Positions 1 through 7,114 of a DNA stretch of 17,664 nucleotides are shown piece after piece; position 1 is the stretch's first letter, and each line of letters starts with the position of its first letter. Below the pieces are notes generated by a model. The model made no database searches, was not told the origin of the DNA, and saw only the letters and a list, made by a program, of their open reading frames with translations. The translations under genes and the position numbers were made by a program. The DNA comes from an uncultured Acidaminococcus sp. Lineage in GTDB: Bacteria; Bacillota_C; Negativicutes; Acidaminococcales; Acidaminococcaceae. The stretch covers positions 1-17,664 of the forward strand of contig OMUE01000119.1 in the NCBI GenBank assembly GCA_900314165.1. Reading direction: 5' to 3'.

Positions 1-55
1 TGACGATGGGGAATTTTCATGATGAAAGTGGGGATTTTCGCTTGACAGAAAACAC

Positions 56-340
56 ATGATGATGATACACAATCCCATCACGGTGGCTATTGGCGACAGC
101 AAGGAAATGCAGAAGGCCATAGATATGCTCTCTGAAGTAAAGGAAAGCATCGTCAACGCCTACGAAATCAAAACCGGCCTGTCCCGGAACAAGATTTCCA
201 GGCTGATGGACGCAGAATCCTGGTTCAACGCTAAGAAGGCGGTGGAACTAGGTTTTGCAGACGCCATTCTCTACACCGAAGAGAAAACGGAAAATGACAT
301 CAACGTAGATGCCATGCTGTTCAGCCGGGCGGCCCGCTAG
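56..340 (+). pseudogene. Phage ClpP-type head maturation protease, C-terminal fragment
   Basis: The 94 codons match the C-terminal half of the ClpP-like serine proteases that phages use for head maturation. MMMIHNP (residues 1-7) carries what should be the catalytic histidine, and LMDAESWF followed by KKAVELGFADAI (about residues 50-71) is the usual C-terminal segment with the likely acidic residue. The half that should hold the nucleophilic serine and the oxyanion region is absent: upstream in this frame there are two consecutive TGA codons at about 20-25, and similarity seems to begin at the MMM codons. There is no convincing Shine-Dalgarno sequence. I read this as a prophage remnant rather than a working gene. 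The family call is by recognition of conserved motifs. Confidence 0.75.
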
Positions 341-374
341 ATGCACCAACCTTCGTTGGAAATCCGTAGGGACT

Positions 375-414
375 GACCCAGGCCGGTGTAGCTGTGTTGC
401 CCGGCCTGCAGGTC
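375..414. repeat. GC-rich inverted repeat (hairpin)
   Basis: CAGGCCGG (379-386) and CCGGCCTG (401-408) are perfect 8-base complementary arms around a 14-base loop. GACC (375-378) and GGTC (411-414) extend the stem beyond a 2-base bulge. There is no T-run after it, so it is a weak candidate terminator; it may be the end of the lost prophage module or a structural remnant. Confidence 0.45.
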
Positions 415-427
415 CTTTCACACCAGG

Positions 428-456
428 TTGACAATTTTGAACACAAATATTACCAT
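428..456 (+). promoter_or_regulatory. Sigma-70-type promoter for the toxin-antitoxin remnant
   Basis: A perfect TTGACA -35 box (428-433) is followed after 17 bases by TACCAT (451-456), a 4-of-6 match to the -10 consensus. It lies about 65 bases before the small antitoxin-like ORF at 521. The -10 box overlaps one arm of an inverted repeat, as would be expected of an autoregulated toxin-antitoxin promoter. Confidence 0.5.
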
Positions 457-499
457 ACTGAAAAGAACAAGAGCTGTCATAAATTCAAATTTTCAGTAT
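455..499. promoter_or_regulatory. Inverted repeat, candidate operator
   Basis: ATACTGAAAA (455-464) and TTTTCAGTAT (490-499) are perfect 10-base inverted arms separated by 25 bases. The left arm overlaps the predicted -10 box and the transcription start. By analogy with autoregulated HTH antitoxins this could be the binding site of the truncated antitoxin or its intact ancestor. It could also form an RNA stem in the leader. Confidence 0.35.
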
Positions 500-520
500 T
501 TTCAAGTGAGGTGAGCACCC

Positions 521-688
521 ATGCAAGTTACTGTGAATCCCAAAGTCCTTGAATGGGCGTTTTCTTATGCCAGAAAGACCCAGGGAGAAATTCTCCGCAT
601 GTTTCCCATATACGAAAAATGGCTGACAGAATTGACGAAATGGGTAAGAAATTTAGAAAAGAGACCTCATGAACAGTTTATCTTTTAA
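521..688 (+). pseudogene. ImmA/IrrE-type (HTH) antitoxin, N-terminal remnant
   Basis: This 55-codon ORF starts at an ATG with a good Shine-Dalgarno sequence, GAGGTGAG (508-515). The product begins MQVTVNPKVLEWA and continues with FPIYEKW. That resembles the N-terminus of XRE/ImmA-IrrE-type proteins, which typically read like 'VNPKVLEWAR...FPKLEEWE...PTLKQLEKFA'. Full-length members have several hundred residues, including an HExxH metallopeptidase domain; everything after about residue 55 is missing here. The stop at 686-688 is in the same frame as the DUF4411 remnant that follows, so an internal deletion probably removed the rest of this gene and the start of the next. It may still be translated as a small HTH-like peptide. 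Family assignment rests on a short N-terminal match. Confidence 0.55.
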
Positions 689-973
689 GCAAAAAACGAT
701 CCCAGGGTCTTAGAATGTTATAAGCAGATCGCCGAACGGGTGTATAATAATCCGAATTTTAAAGATCGATATAAACAAGTTTTTCTTTCAAAAGCGGATC
801 CATGGATTATAGCAGCTGCAAAAGCATGGGGCGATACGGTAGAAACTTTTGAAAAAATGCCAGGATCGAATTCAACAAAGGTAAAGATTCCCGATATCTG
901 TAAAAGAATGGGAGTACCTTGTATCAATTTATATGAGATGATGCGTAAAATTGGGACGGTATTGAACTGTTGA
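689..973 (+). pseudogene. DUF4411 (PIN-like toxin), C-terminal remnant
   Basis: The stretch reads open from just after the TAA at 686-688 to the TGA at 971-973. It contains SKADPWIIAAA, then VETFEK, KVKIPDIC and GVPCINLYEMMRKIG, which is the characteristic C-terminal half of DUF4411 proteins. These are small PIN-like proteins of roughly 150-170 residues, commonly encoded directly after an ImmA/IrrE-type partner. The N-terminal half, with the first PIN aspartates (typically LLDAN), is missing. The only start codon near the front is GTG at 740, without a clear ribosome site. It is therefore most likely an inactive toxin fragment. It shares its reading frame with the antitoxin remnant. Confidence 0.7.
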
Positions 974-1006
974 ATTTTCCCTTGATTATCTGGAACCTCG
1001 GCTCAC

Positions 1007-1035
1007 TTGCCCGGCCTATGGAAATCATATATAAT
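1007..1035 (+). promoter_or_regulatory. Predicted main promoter of the polysaccharide operon
   Basis: TTGCCC (1007-1012, 4 of 6 to the -35 consensus) is followed by a 17-base spacer and a perfect TATAAT (1030-1035). Transcription would start near 1042, giving a leader of about 40 bases before the first gene at 1083. No comparably good promoter was noticed between the genes downstream, so the whole block to about 16862 may depend on this site. Confidence 0.6.
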
Positions 1036-1082
1036 GTACGTTATGGATAAATCTCAAGGATAGGTGGCATCGAGCAGGGAAG

Positions 1083-1865
1083 ATGGATATTCGGATCATT
1101 GTTGCGACGCATAAGACATACTGGATGCCCCGGGATCCAGTTTATCTGCCTCTGCAAGTGGGGGCAGCTGGGAAGGACTCCCTGGGCTTCCAGTCCGATG
1201 CCACGGGGGATAACATTTCCCGTTACAATCCTTATTACTGTGAACTGACCGGGCTGTACTGGGCCTGGAAGAACCTTTCCTGCGATGTGGTGGGCCTGTG
1301 CCATTACCGACGCTATTTCGGCCATAGGACTTTATCCCACAGCTTGGAAAAGAAGAAAAGCGCCATCTTCCATAAGGCAGATTATGAAGCGCTGCTTCAG
1401 GAATACGATGTAATCGTTCCCGAAAAACGCCATTATTACATCGAATCCGTCCGTAGCCAGTATGAACATGCTCATCATAAACGGGATCTGGACCTGGTGG
1501 AACAGATCATTGCCCAAAAATACCCCTCCTATAAGGCTGCTTTTGAAGCTGTGATGGACCGCAGGAGCCTCTATCTTTGGAATATGTTCGTCATGGATAA
1601 GAAGCGTTTCGATGCCTACTGTACCTGGCTATTCGATATCCTATTCCTGCTGGAGCCTTCCGTCAACCTGAAAGATTATAGCAGCTACGAGGCACGGGTC
1701 TTTGGCTTCCTGGCCGAAAGACTTTGGAATGTGTGGCTGGAGAAACAGCAGCTGCAGAAAGTGGAAGTCCCGGTGGTTTTCTTGGAACGGATCGACTGGC
1801 CCCGGAAAATCAGAGATTTTTTGGAAAGAAAGTTCATTGGAAAAATCGTGAAGAGAGACCATTAA
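1083..1865 (+). CDS. DUF4422 family glycosyltransferase (capsule/exopolysaccharide)
   Basis: The 260-residue product is a full-length DUF4422 protein, a family found almost only in capsule and exopolysaccharide clusters and thought to be a cytoplasmic glycosyltransferase. Family landmarks seen are IIVATHK (5-11), GDNIS (42-46), CELTGLYWAWKN (53-64), GLCHYRRYF (71-79), a central LWNMFVM segment and a C-terminal RVFGFLAERLWNVW block. There is no signal peptide or membrane segment. The start fits the family (D-I-R-I-I-V-A-T-H-K). The ribosome site AGGGA (1076-1080) is unusually close to the ATG. It is the first gene after the predicted promoter and ends 15 bases before glf, so it probably adds a sugar in the same galactofuranose-containing polymer. 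Donor and acceptor cannot be read from the sequence. Base composition is GC-rich, like glf. Confidence 0.85.
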   Translation: MDIRIIVATHKTYWMPRDPVYLPLQVGAAGKDSLGFQSDATGDNISRYNPYYCELTGLYWAWKNLSCDVVGLCHYRRYFGHRTLSHSLEKKKSAIFHKADYEALLQEYDVIVPEKRHYYIESVRSQYEHAHHKRDLDLVEQIIAQKYPSYKAAFEAVMDRRSLYLWNMFVMDKKRFDAYCTWLFDILFLLEPSVNLKDYSSYEARVFGFLAERLWNVWLEKQQLQKVEVPVVFLERIDWPRKIRDFLERKFIGKIVKRDH

Positions 1866-1880
1866 AAAAGGAGAAAACCC

Positions 1881-3017
1881 ATGTCAAAATATGATTACTT
1901 GATCGTTGGTGCCGGTCTGTACGGTGCCGTTTTTGCCCAAAAAGCCAAAGCTGCTGGGAAAAAAGTCCTGGTCATCGATAAACGGGACCACATCGCCGGG
2001 AACATTTATACCAAAACGGTAGAAGGCATCCATGTGCACCAGTACGGCGCCCACATCTTCCATACCAACAACCAGACTGTATGGGACTATGTGAACCAGT
2101 TCACTGCCTTCAACCGTTTCACCAATTCCCCGGTGGCCAATTACCATGGAGAACTGTTTTCCCTGCCCTTCAATATGTACACTTTCAACAAAATGTGGGG
2201 TGTGGTGACGCCGGAAGAAGCAGCAGCCAAAATCGAAGAACAGAAAAAAGAGGCCTGTATCTCCCATCCCCGGAATTTGGAAGAACAGGCCATTTCCCTG
2301 GTGGGCACGGATATCTATGAAAAACTCATCAAGGGATATACGGAAAAACAGTGGGGCCGCCCTTGCACCGAACTGCCGGCTTTTATCATCAAACGCCTCC
2401 CTGTGCGCCTCACCTTCGACAACAACTACTTCAATGCCCTGTATCAGGGAATCCCCATGGGAGGTTATACCAAGCTGGTGGCCAATCTGCTGGACGGCGT
2501 AGAAGTACGTCTGGATACTGATTACCTGGCCCATAAGGCAGAACTAGATGACCTGGCCGAGAAAGTCGTTTACACCGGGCCCATCGATGCCTATTTCGAC
2601 TACAAACTGGGGCCCCTGGAATACCGCAGCGTCCGGTTCGAAACAGAACTCCTGGACAAACCCAATTACCAGGGCGTGGCTGCCATGAACTATACCGACC
2701 GGGAGACCCCATGGACCCGGATCATCGAACACAAATGGTTCCAGTTCGGCAAGGATGATGCAGGCAATGACCTGCCCAAGACCGTCATCAGCCGGGAATA
2801 CAGCTCTGAATGGAAAGTGGGGGACGAACCCTACTACCCGGTGAACGACGCCAAAAACAGCGCCCGGTATCAAGAATACAAAGCCCTGGCCGATCAGGAA
2901 AGCAACGTCATCTTTGGAGGCCGTTTGGGAGAATACAAGTATTATGATATGGATGCGGTGATCGCCCGTGCCCTGGAAGTGGCAGGAGCTGTCCTTGGGT
3001 ATCCAGAGAATAAATAA
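1881..3017 (+). CDS. glf: UDP-galactopyranose mutase
   Basis: This flavoenzyme interconverts UDP-galactopyranose and UDP-galactofuranose in the cytoplasm and so supplies galactofuranose donors. The 378-residue length is typical of bacterial Glf. The N-terminal FAD-binding fingerprint is GAGLYGAV (10-17), followed by VLVIDKR (29-35) and AGNIYT (39-44). YGAHIFHT (55-62), a KGYTEKQWG segment around residue 155-165, and GGRLGEYKYYDMD (346-358) are the conserved substrate and flavin contacts, including the arginine and tyrosines expected near the active site. The ATG has a good ribosome site (AGGAG, 1869-1873, 7-base spacing). The stop overlaps the next start by one base (TAATG), which implies translational coupling with the GlfT2-like gene. 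Composition is GC-rich: one 60-base line (2581-2640) has 35 G or C. Confidence 0.96.
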   Translation: MSKYDYLIVGAGLYGAVFAQKAKAAGKKVLVIDKRDHIAGNIYTKTVEGIHVHQYGAHIFHTNNQTVWDYVNQFTAFNRFTNSPVANYHGELFSLPFNMYTFNKMWGVVTPEEAAAKIEEQKKEACISHPRNLEEQAISLVGTDIYEKLIKGYTEKQWGRPCTELPAFIIKRLPVRLTFDNNYFNALYQGIPMGGYTKLVANLLDGVEVRLDTDYLAHKAELDDLAEKVVYTGPIDAYFDYKLGPLEYRSVRFETELLDKPNYQGVAAMNYTDRETPWTRIIEHKWFQFGKDDAGNDLPKTVISREYSSEWKVGDEPYYPVNDAKNSARYQEYKALADQESNVIFGGRLGEYKYYDMDAVIARALEVAGAVLGYPENK

Positions 3018-4465
3018 TGGAAAAAAAGCTTTATTCATTGAAAGATACAAAAGAACCTGCCAAACAGGCTCTTTACATAAAAAAGACGAGAGAAGTACAG
3101 GACTTCTTTACGTATTTCAACAGTTTCAGCTTGAAAAAGTGGAAGCAGTATACCACGCTGGAACAAGTTACCCTGCGTTTGGAAGTACGGGGAAAATGGA
3201 AAATCACCTGGCAATCTGCCGATGCGTCTGGAATTCATACATTGCTGGAAGAATTTTTCAGTGGGAAAACGTATGAGCATACGATGGCAGTTGAAACTAT
3301 TTCAGCTGTGTTGGTAGGCTTTCAGCTTCACCCACTGAGTCAGGATGCAGCTTTTGTTTCCGGGGCCTGGTATGGTTCCTTTTCCCAGTGGGAAGATAAA
3401 AATATTGGGATTTCCATTACCACCTTCAAACGTGAACCTTATGTTATAAAGAATATGACCCTGCTGAAACAATTCCAGCAGGATCATTCCTGGCTATATG
3501 TGCAAGTGGTAGATAATGGAAATACATTGCCGGAAGAACGGACCGACCGCTTCCGGCTGCTCCACAATCCCAATTTTGGGGGATCCGGGGGATTTACCCG
3601 GGGGATGATGGAATACGTAAATGCAGGCAGCGTGGATTATGTCCTGTTGATGGATGACGATATCAACATTGAAACAAGCGCTCTGGAACGGACACATTCC
3701 CTTATTTGTGCCCTGAAAAAGGAGTTCGCCGAAAGCTTCCTGGCCGGAGCCATGCTCCAAATGGAAAATCCTGTGATTCAACACGAGAATACAGCTTATT
3801 GGAATAAAATAAGACTTCATGCTTTTTGCAGAGGGTTTGATTTGACACAAATTCCTTCATTGGTCAACAATGAACAGGATGAGAATCGGAATAATACATA
3901 TGGAGCCTGGTGGTATTGCTGTATGCCTGTTGTGCGAATAGTGGCATTGGGATATCCGTTACCGGTATTTGTGAAGAGTGATGACATGGAATATGGAATC
4001 CGTAATCACCGTCCCTGGATCCATATGAACGGGATAGGCGTCTGGCATCAGGCGTTTACGGCTAAGCAAAATCGGGTGGTGGAGTATTTCAATGACAGGA
4101 ATATGCTCATCCTCGGGCATTATGCTGATGGCTGTGACCGCTTTACTTTCCTCGCGACCCTTTTATGCCGGTTGGGGAGGCATGTTTTAAGAGGGAATGG
4201 GGAAGGAATCCGGATGTATGAAAAAGCAATTGCAGATTATGCTTCTGGATTTGATGGAATAACGTTCATTGGTGCAGACGATAAATTGAGGGAAGTGCAG
4301 ACATACCACAATGAGACGTGGCTTCCTTTTTCTGTTTTGCGCAGCTTAGGACATGGAATCTGGGAATTCTTTCTATATGGGAAAAGACATCAAAAGTATT
4401 TACAGTTCCAAAGAGAGAAACTGCAGAATCAGAAGTTTTGGGTTGAATATTTAAAAATACGTTGA
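3017..4465 (+). CDS. GlfT2-like galactofuranosyltransferase (first copy)
   Basis: The 482-residue protein has the architecture of GlfT2, the polymerising galactofuranosyltransferase known from mycobacterial galactan. An N-terminal beta-rich domain (about 1-125, with YFNSFS at 33-38) precedes a GT-A/GT2 domain. That domain has TFKREPY (136-142), VDNG (165-168), NFGGSGGFTRG (186-196), the metal-binding MDDD (212-215), AWWYCC (297-302), SDDMEYGIR (321-329) and VWHQAF (342-347). These correspond to the donor pocket, DDD triad, base region and metal-binding histidine of GlfT2. It is shorter than the mycobacterial enzyme (about 637 residues), mainly in the C-terminal helical part. It is probably cytoplasmic, acting at the membrane face on a lipid-linked acceptor with UDP-galactofuranose from the adjacent Glf. 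The start overlaps the glf stop. Linkage specificity cannot be told. Confidence 0.88.
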   Translation: MEKKLYSLKDTKEPAKQALYIKKTREVQDFFTYFNSFSLKKWKQYTTLEQVTLRLEVRGKWKITWQSADASGIHTLLEEFFSGKTYEHTMAVETISAVLVGFQLHPLSQDAAFVSGAWYGSFSQWEDKNIGISITTFKREPYVIKNMTLLKQFQQDHSWLYVQVVDNGNTLPEERTDRFRLLHNPNFGGSGGFTRGMMEYVNAGSVDYVLLMDDDINIETSALERTHSLICALKKEFAESFLAGAMLQMENPVIQHENTAYWNKIRLHAFCRGFDLTQIPSLVNNEQDENRNNTYGAWWYCCMPVVRIVALGYPLPVFVKSDDMEYGIRNHRPWIHMNGIGVWHQAFTAKQNRVVEYFNDRNMLILGHYADGCDRFTFLATLLCRLGRHVLRGNGEGIRMYEKAIADYASGFDGITFIGADDKLREVQTYHNETWLPFSVLRSLGHGIWEFFLYGKRHQKYLQFQREKLQNQKFWVEYLKIR

Positions 4466-4502
4466 GAGCGTGTTTATATGAGCTTTTTGAAATGAGGTCG
4501 TT

Positions 4503-6308
4503 ATGAAATATACGGTTCAAAATCTTATTTTTCCAGATCCCACTGTTTGCTGCGAAACCAGGATGTATTACAGGCCACGTGGGCAGGTTACTCAGAATAA
4601 CCAAGAGCTGCATTTGAATTATACCGCTCAATGCACTTTTTCTACCTACTTTAACTCTTTTTCTGCGAATAAATGGAGAAAATATACGAAACTGGATAAT
4701 CTGCAGCTGGAACTGATTTATCGGGGAAAACTGCAGATTGAAGTTTATTCTGCATACTGGTATCGTGGAAAAGCGATTGTTGAATGCCAAAGCAGCTGTA
4801 CTGTCGAGTCTGTATCAAAAGATGAATTTCAGCTGTCTGTTGATTTCAAACAGAACGATAATATTTACTTTAAAATCACAGCTCTTTCGGATAAAGCTGT
4901 TTTTTATGGCGGACGTTATTTTACAGAAATCTCCCCAAATCAATTAAATGAAGTAAATATTGATTTGGTAATGTGTACATTTAAAAGAGAACCATATGTC
5001 AGAAGAAACATTGATTTAATTGTCAACAACTATATTCGACAAGAAAAATACAATGGTTCCAATCATTTCCGGCTATTGATTGTAGATAATGGACAAACAT
5101 TGCCTGCTGAAGAAATTGAAATCCCTGGAGTGGTAAAGGTATTTCCAAATCTGAATGTGGGGGGATCCGGCGGATTTTGTCGTGGAATGATAGAATCGCT
5201 GCATTTAGGAACCTCGACACATATCCTTTTTATGGATGATGATGTACTTGTTCAAACAGAAGCTTTTGAAAAATGCTATAATCTGCTATCCTTATTGAAA
5301 CAAGAGTTTCAGAATGAATTTATTGGAGGAGCTATGTTCCGGCTGGATCAGAAAAATATCCAGCATGAAAATCTTGCAGCCTTTAAGGGCAATCATCTTG
5401 TCAGTCTAAAAAGTATGTTGGATGTAAACCAATATGCAAATGTACTTTTTAATGACAAGGTAGAACCGGTTTCAGGGATTTATTGTGCCTGGTGGTTCTG
5501 CTGTATGCCCAAAACGATTGTAAATCTTCAAAATCTGCCGTATCCGTTCTTTATTCGGATGGATGATATTGAATATTCTATTCGGAATTTACACCATGCT
5601 ATTTCTTTGAATGGGATTTCAGTCTGGCACGAAGCTTTTGATAAAAAGTACTCTACTTTGATGGAAAACTATTTCATGTTCCGTAACAATCTGGTGGTGA
5701 ATATGATTCATCGAGTAGGCAATAAAAAGATGGCTTTGAAATTTTTATTCCGCCGTTTTGCTCATGACATTTTCCGGTATGATTACGGTGGTGCAGAGCT
5801 TCTTTTAGATGGCGTCGATAGTTTTCTTAAGGGTCCAGCCTTCTTTAAAAATGTTGATACGGTAAAAGATCTGAAGCAGCATGGAGTCAAACAGGCTAAG
5901 ATGCTTCCCCTAGAGGAAATTCCTTTTTCAGATATGCTCTATGATGCTTATAAGGATGATTTATTCAAAAAAGAGGAAAATTTACTGGTTAAGGTACTTC
6001 GTTTTGTAAGTTGGAACGGTCATTTGCTGCCTTCAATTTTGTTTAGAGAAATGGGTTTTGCTGAATATGGATATGGGAATAATAGCAAAATGTATTTTCT
6101 AAAAAAGAACGTGATTGCCTGTGATCCAAATTTTGAAAAAGCTGCAGTATTATCTATAGATAGAAAAAGGGCAGTTCGTTTGTTTATCCGCTGGGTCAAG
6201 CTGAGCCGAAAGCTGAATAACCAATATAATGCTCTGGAAAAGAAATATCAGGATTCTTTCCATGAAATGATTAGTGAACCATTCTGGAATGACTATTTAC
6301 AATTGTAA
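4503..6308 (+). CDS. GlfT2-like galactofuranosyltransferase (second copy, long form)
   Basis: This 601-residue protein is a paralogue of the preceding one and close to full GlfT2 length. It shares the N-terminal domain (YFNSFSANKW at 49-58) and each catalytic block: TFKREPY (159-165), VDNG (194-197), NVGGSGGF (218-225), MDDD (244-247), AWWFCC (329-334), MDDIEYSIR (353-361) and VWHEAF (374-379). After residue 380 it keeps a long C-terminal region that the first copy largely lacks. It should transfer galactofuranose from UDP-galactofuranose; with its neighbour it may divide initiation from elongation, or two linkage types. The start has GAGGT (4494-4498), 4 bases before the ATG, in a 37-base gap. 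It is more AT-rich than glf. It is followed closely by the exporter permease gene. Confidence 0.88.
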   Translation: MKYTVQNLIFPDPTVCCETRMYYRPRGQVTQNNQELHLNYTAQCTFSTYFNSFSANKWRKYTKLDNLQLELIYRGKLQIEVYSAYWYRGKAIVECQSSCTVESVSKDEFQLSVDFKQNDNIYFKITALSDKAVFYGGRYFTEISPNQLNEVNIDLVMCTFKREPYVRRNIDLIVNNYIRQEKYNGSNHFRLLIVDNGQTLPAEEIEIPGVVKVFPNLNVGGSGGFCRGMIESLHLGTSTHILFMDDDVLVQTEAFEKCYNLLSLLKQEFQNEFIGGAMFRLDQKNIQHENLAAFKGNHLVSLKSMLDVNQYANVLFNDKVEPVSGIYCAWWFCCMPKTIVNLQNLPYPFFIRMDDIEYSIRNLHHAISLNGISVWHEAFDKKYSTLMENYFMFRNNLVVNMIHRVGNKKMALKFLFRRFAHDIFRYDYGGAELLLDGVDSFLKGPAFFKNVDTVKDLKQHGVKQAKMLPLEEIPFSDMLYDAYKDDLFKKEENLLVKVLRFVSWNGHLLPSILFREMGFAEYGYGNNSKMYFLKKNVIACDPNFEKAAVLSIDRKRAVRLFIRWVKLSRKLNNQYNALEKKYQDSFHEMISEPFWNDYLQL

Positions 6309-6320
6309 GTTATGATTAAA

Positions 6321-6329
6321 AGGTGAGGA
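6321..6329 (+). promoter_or_regulatory. Ribosome binding site that fixes the permease start
   Basis: AGGTGAGGA lies 5 bases before the ATG at 6335. It overlaps an in-frame GTG at 6323 that would otherwise extend the ORF by four codons; that GTG is part of the Shine-Dalgarno sequence and has none of its own. Confidence 0.65.
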
Positions 6330-6334
6330 ATACA

Positions 6335-7114
6335 ATGATTTCTGAGATTGTATTAAAATTGAAAAAGAATCAGTTTCTTTTTGAAGAACTGGTAAAACGT
6401 GATTTTAAGCAGAAATATAAACGTACAGCTTTGGGAATGGCGTGGAGCATTCTTTCACCATTGATTACACTGCTGGTTTTGAATATCATCTTTTCCAATT
6501 TTTTTGGTCAACGTATCCCTCATTATACGATTTATTTGTTTTGTGGAAATCTGCTTTTTTCCTATTTTAATGAATCTACTAACAGTGGAATGAATTCTCT
6601 TATGGCAAATGCAGGGATATTCAGTAAAGTCAATGTCCCTAAATATATCTTTTTACTTTCCAAAAATGTATCTTCTTTGATTAACTTTGGGCTTACGTTA
6701 ATTGTATTCTTTGTTTTTGTCTTTGCAGATGGACTTCCATTCAGTATAAAGTTCTTGCTCCTTCTGTATCCAATTATTTGTTTGATCTTATTTAACGTGG
6801 GTATGGGGCTCATTTTATCTGCACTCTTTGTCTTTTTTAGAGATATTGGTTATTTATACAGTATCCTCACTATGCTGATGATGTACGCTTCGGCTATTTT
6901 TTATGATGTAAAAATCTTACCTCCTCTATATCGGCCATTGTTCTTGTGCAATCCTATTTACGTGTATATCAATTACTTCCGACAGATTGTGTTATATGGA
7001 AATATACCTTCTCTGCGCTATCACTTGCTTTGTGCATTTTATGCAATAATAGTCCTCCTGATAGGCGGAACAATCTATAAAAAATACAATCATAAATTCC
7101 TTTATTATATTTGA
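6335..7114 (+). CDS. Polysaccharide ABC exporter permease (Wzm-like)
   Basis: This is the membrane subunit of an ABC-2-type exporter for lipid-linked O-antigen, galactan or teichoic acid chains. From the ATG chosen here it is 259 residues long, the normal size. The cytoplasmic N-terminus holds the family signature RDFKQKYKRTALGMAW (22-37), followed by about six hydrophobic spans (roughly 36-56, 66-78, 107-130, 138-164, 170-190 and 230-248), with FRDIGYL between the fourth and fifth. An in-frame GTG four codons upstream is rejected because it sits within the ribosome site. The stop overlaps the ATPase start (TTGA), so the two subunits are probably made in fixed ratio. Its place directly after the GlfT2-like genes suggests it exports the galactofuranose-containing chain. 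The sequence is AT-rich. Confidence 0.9.
   Translation: MISEIVLKLKKNQFLFEELVKRDFKQKYKRTALGMAWSILSPLITLLVLNIIFSNFFGQRIPHYTIYLFCGNLLFSYFNESTNSGMNSLMANAGIFSKVNVPKYIFLLSKNVSSLINFGLTLIVFFVFVFADGLPFSIKFLLLLYPIICLILFNVGMGLILSALFVFFRDIGYLYSILTMLMMYASAIFYDVKILPPLYRPLFLCNPIYVYINYFRQIVLYGNIPSLRYHLLCAFYAIIVLLIGGTIYKKYNHKFLYYI

Noticed and set aside
397..1017. Shared 11-mer TTGCCCGGCCT at 397-407 and 1007-1017
   Set aside because: Repeats of 11 bases are expected by chance in a window of this length, and nothing else around the two copies matches.
1042..1082. Possible ops/JUMPStart-like antitermination element (GGTGGCATCGAG near 1063)
   Set aside because: The match to the ops core is poor, and the roughly 40-base leader leaves little room for a structured antitermination element.
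1884..3050. Long minus-strand open frames of 216 and 168 codons opposite glf
   Set aside because: They lie wholly opposite a well-recognised gene, have no family motifs, and such antisense frames are common in GC-rich coding DNA.
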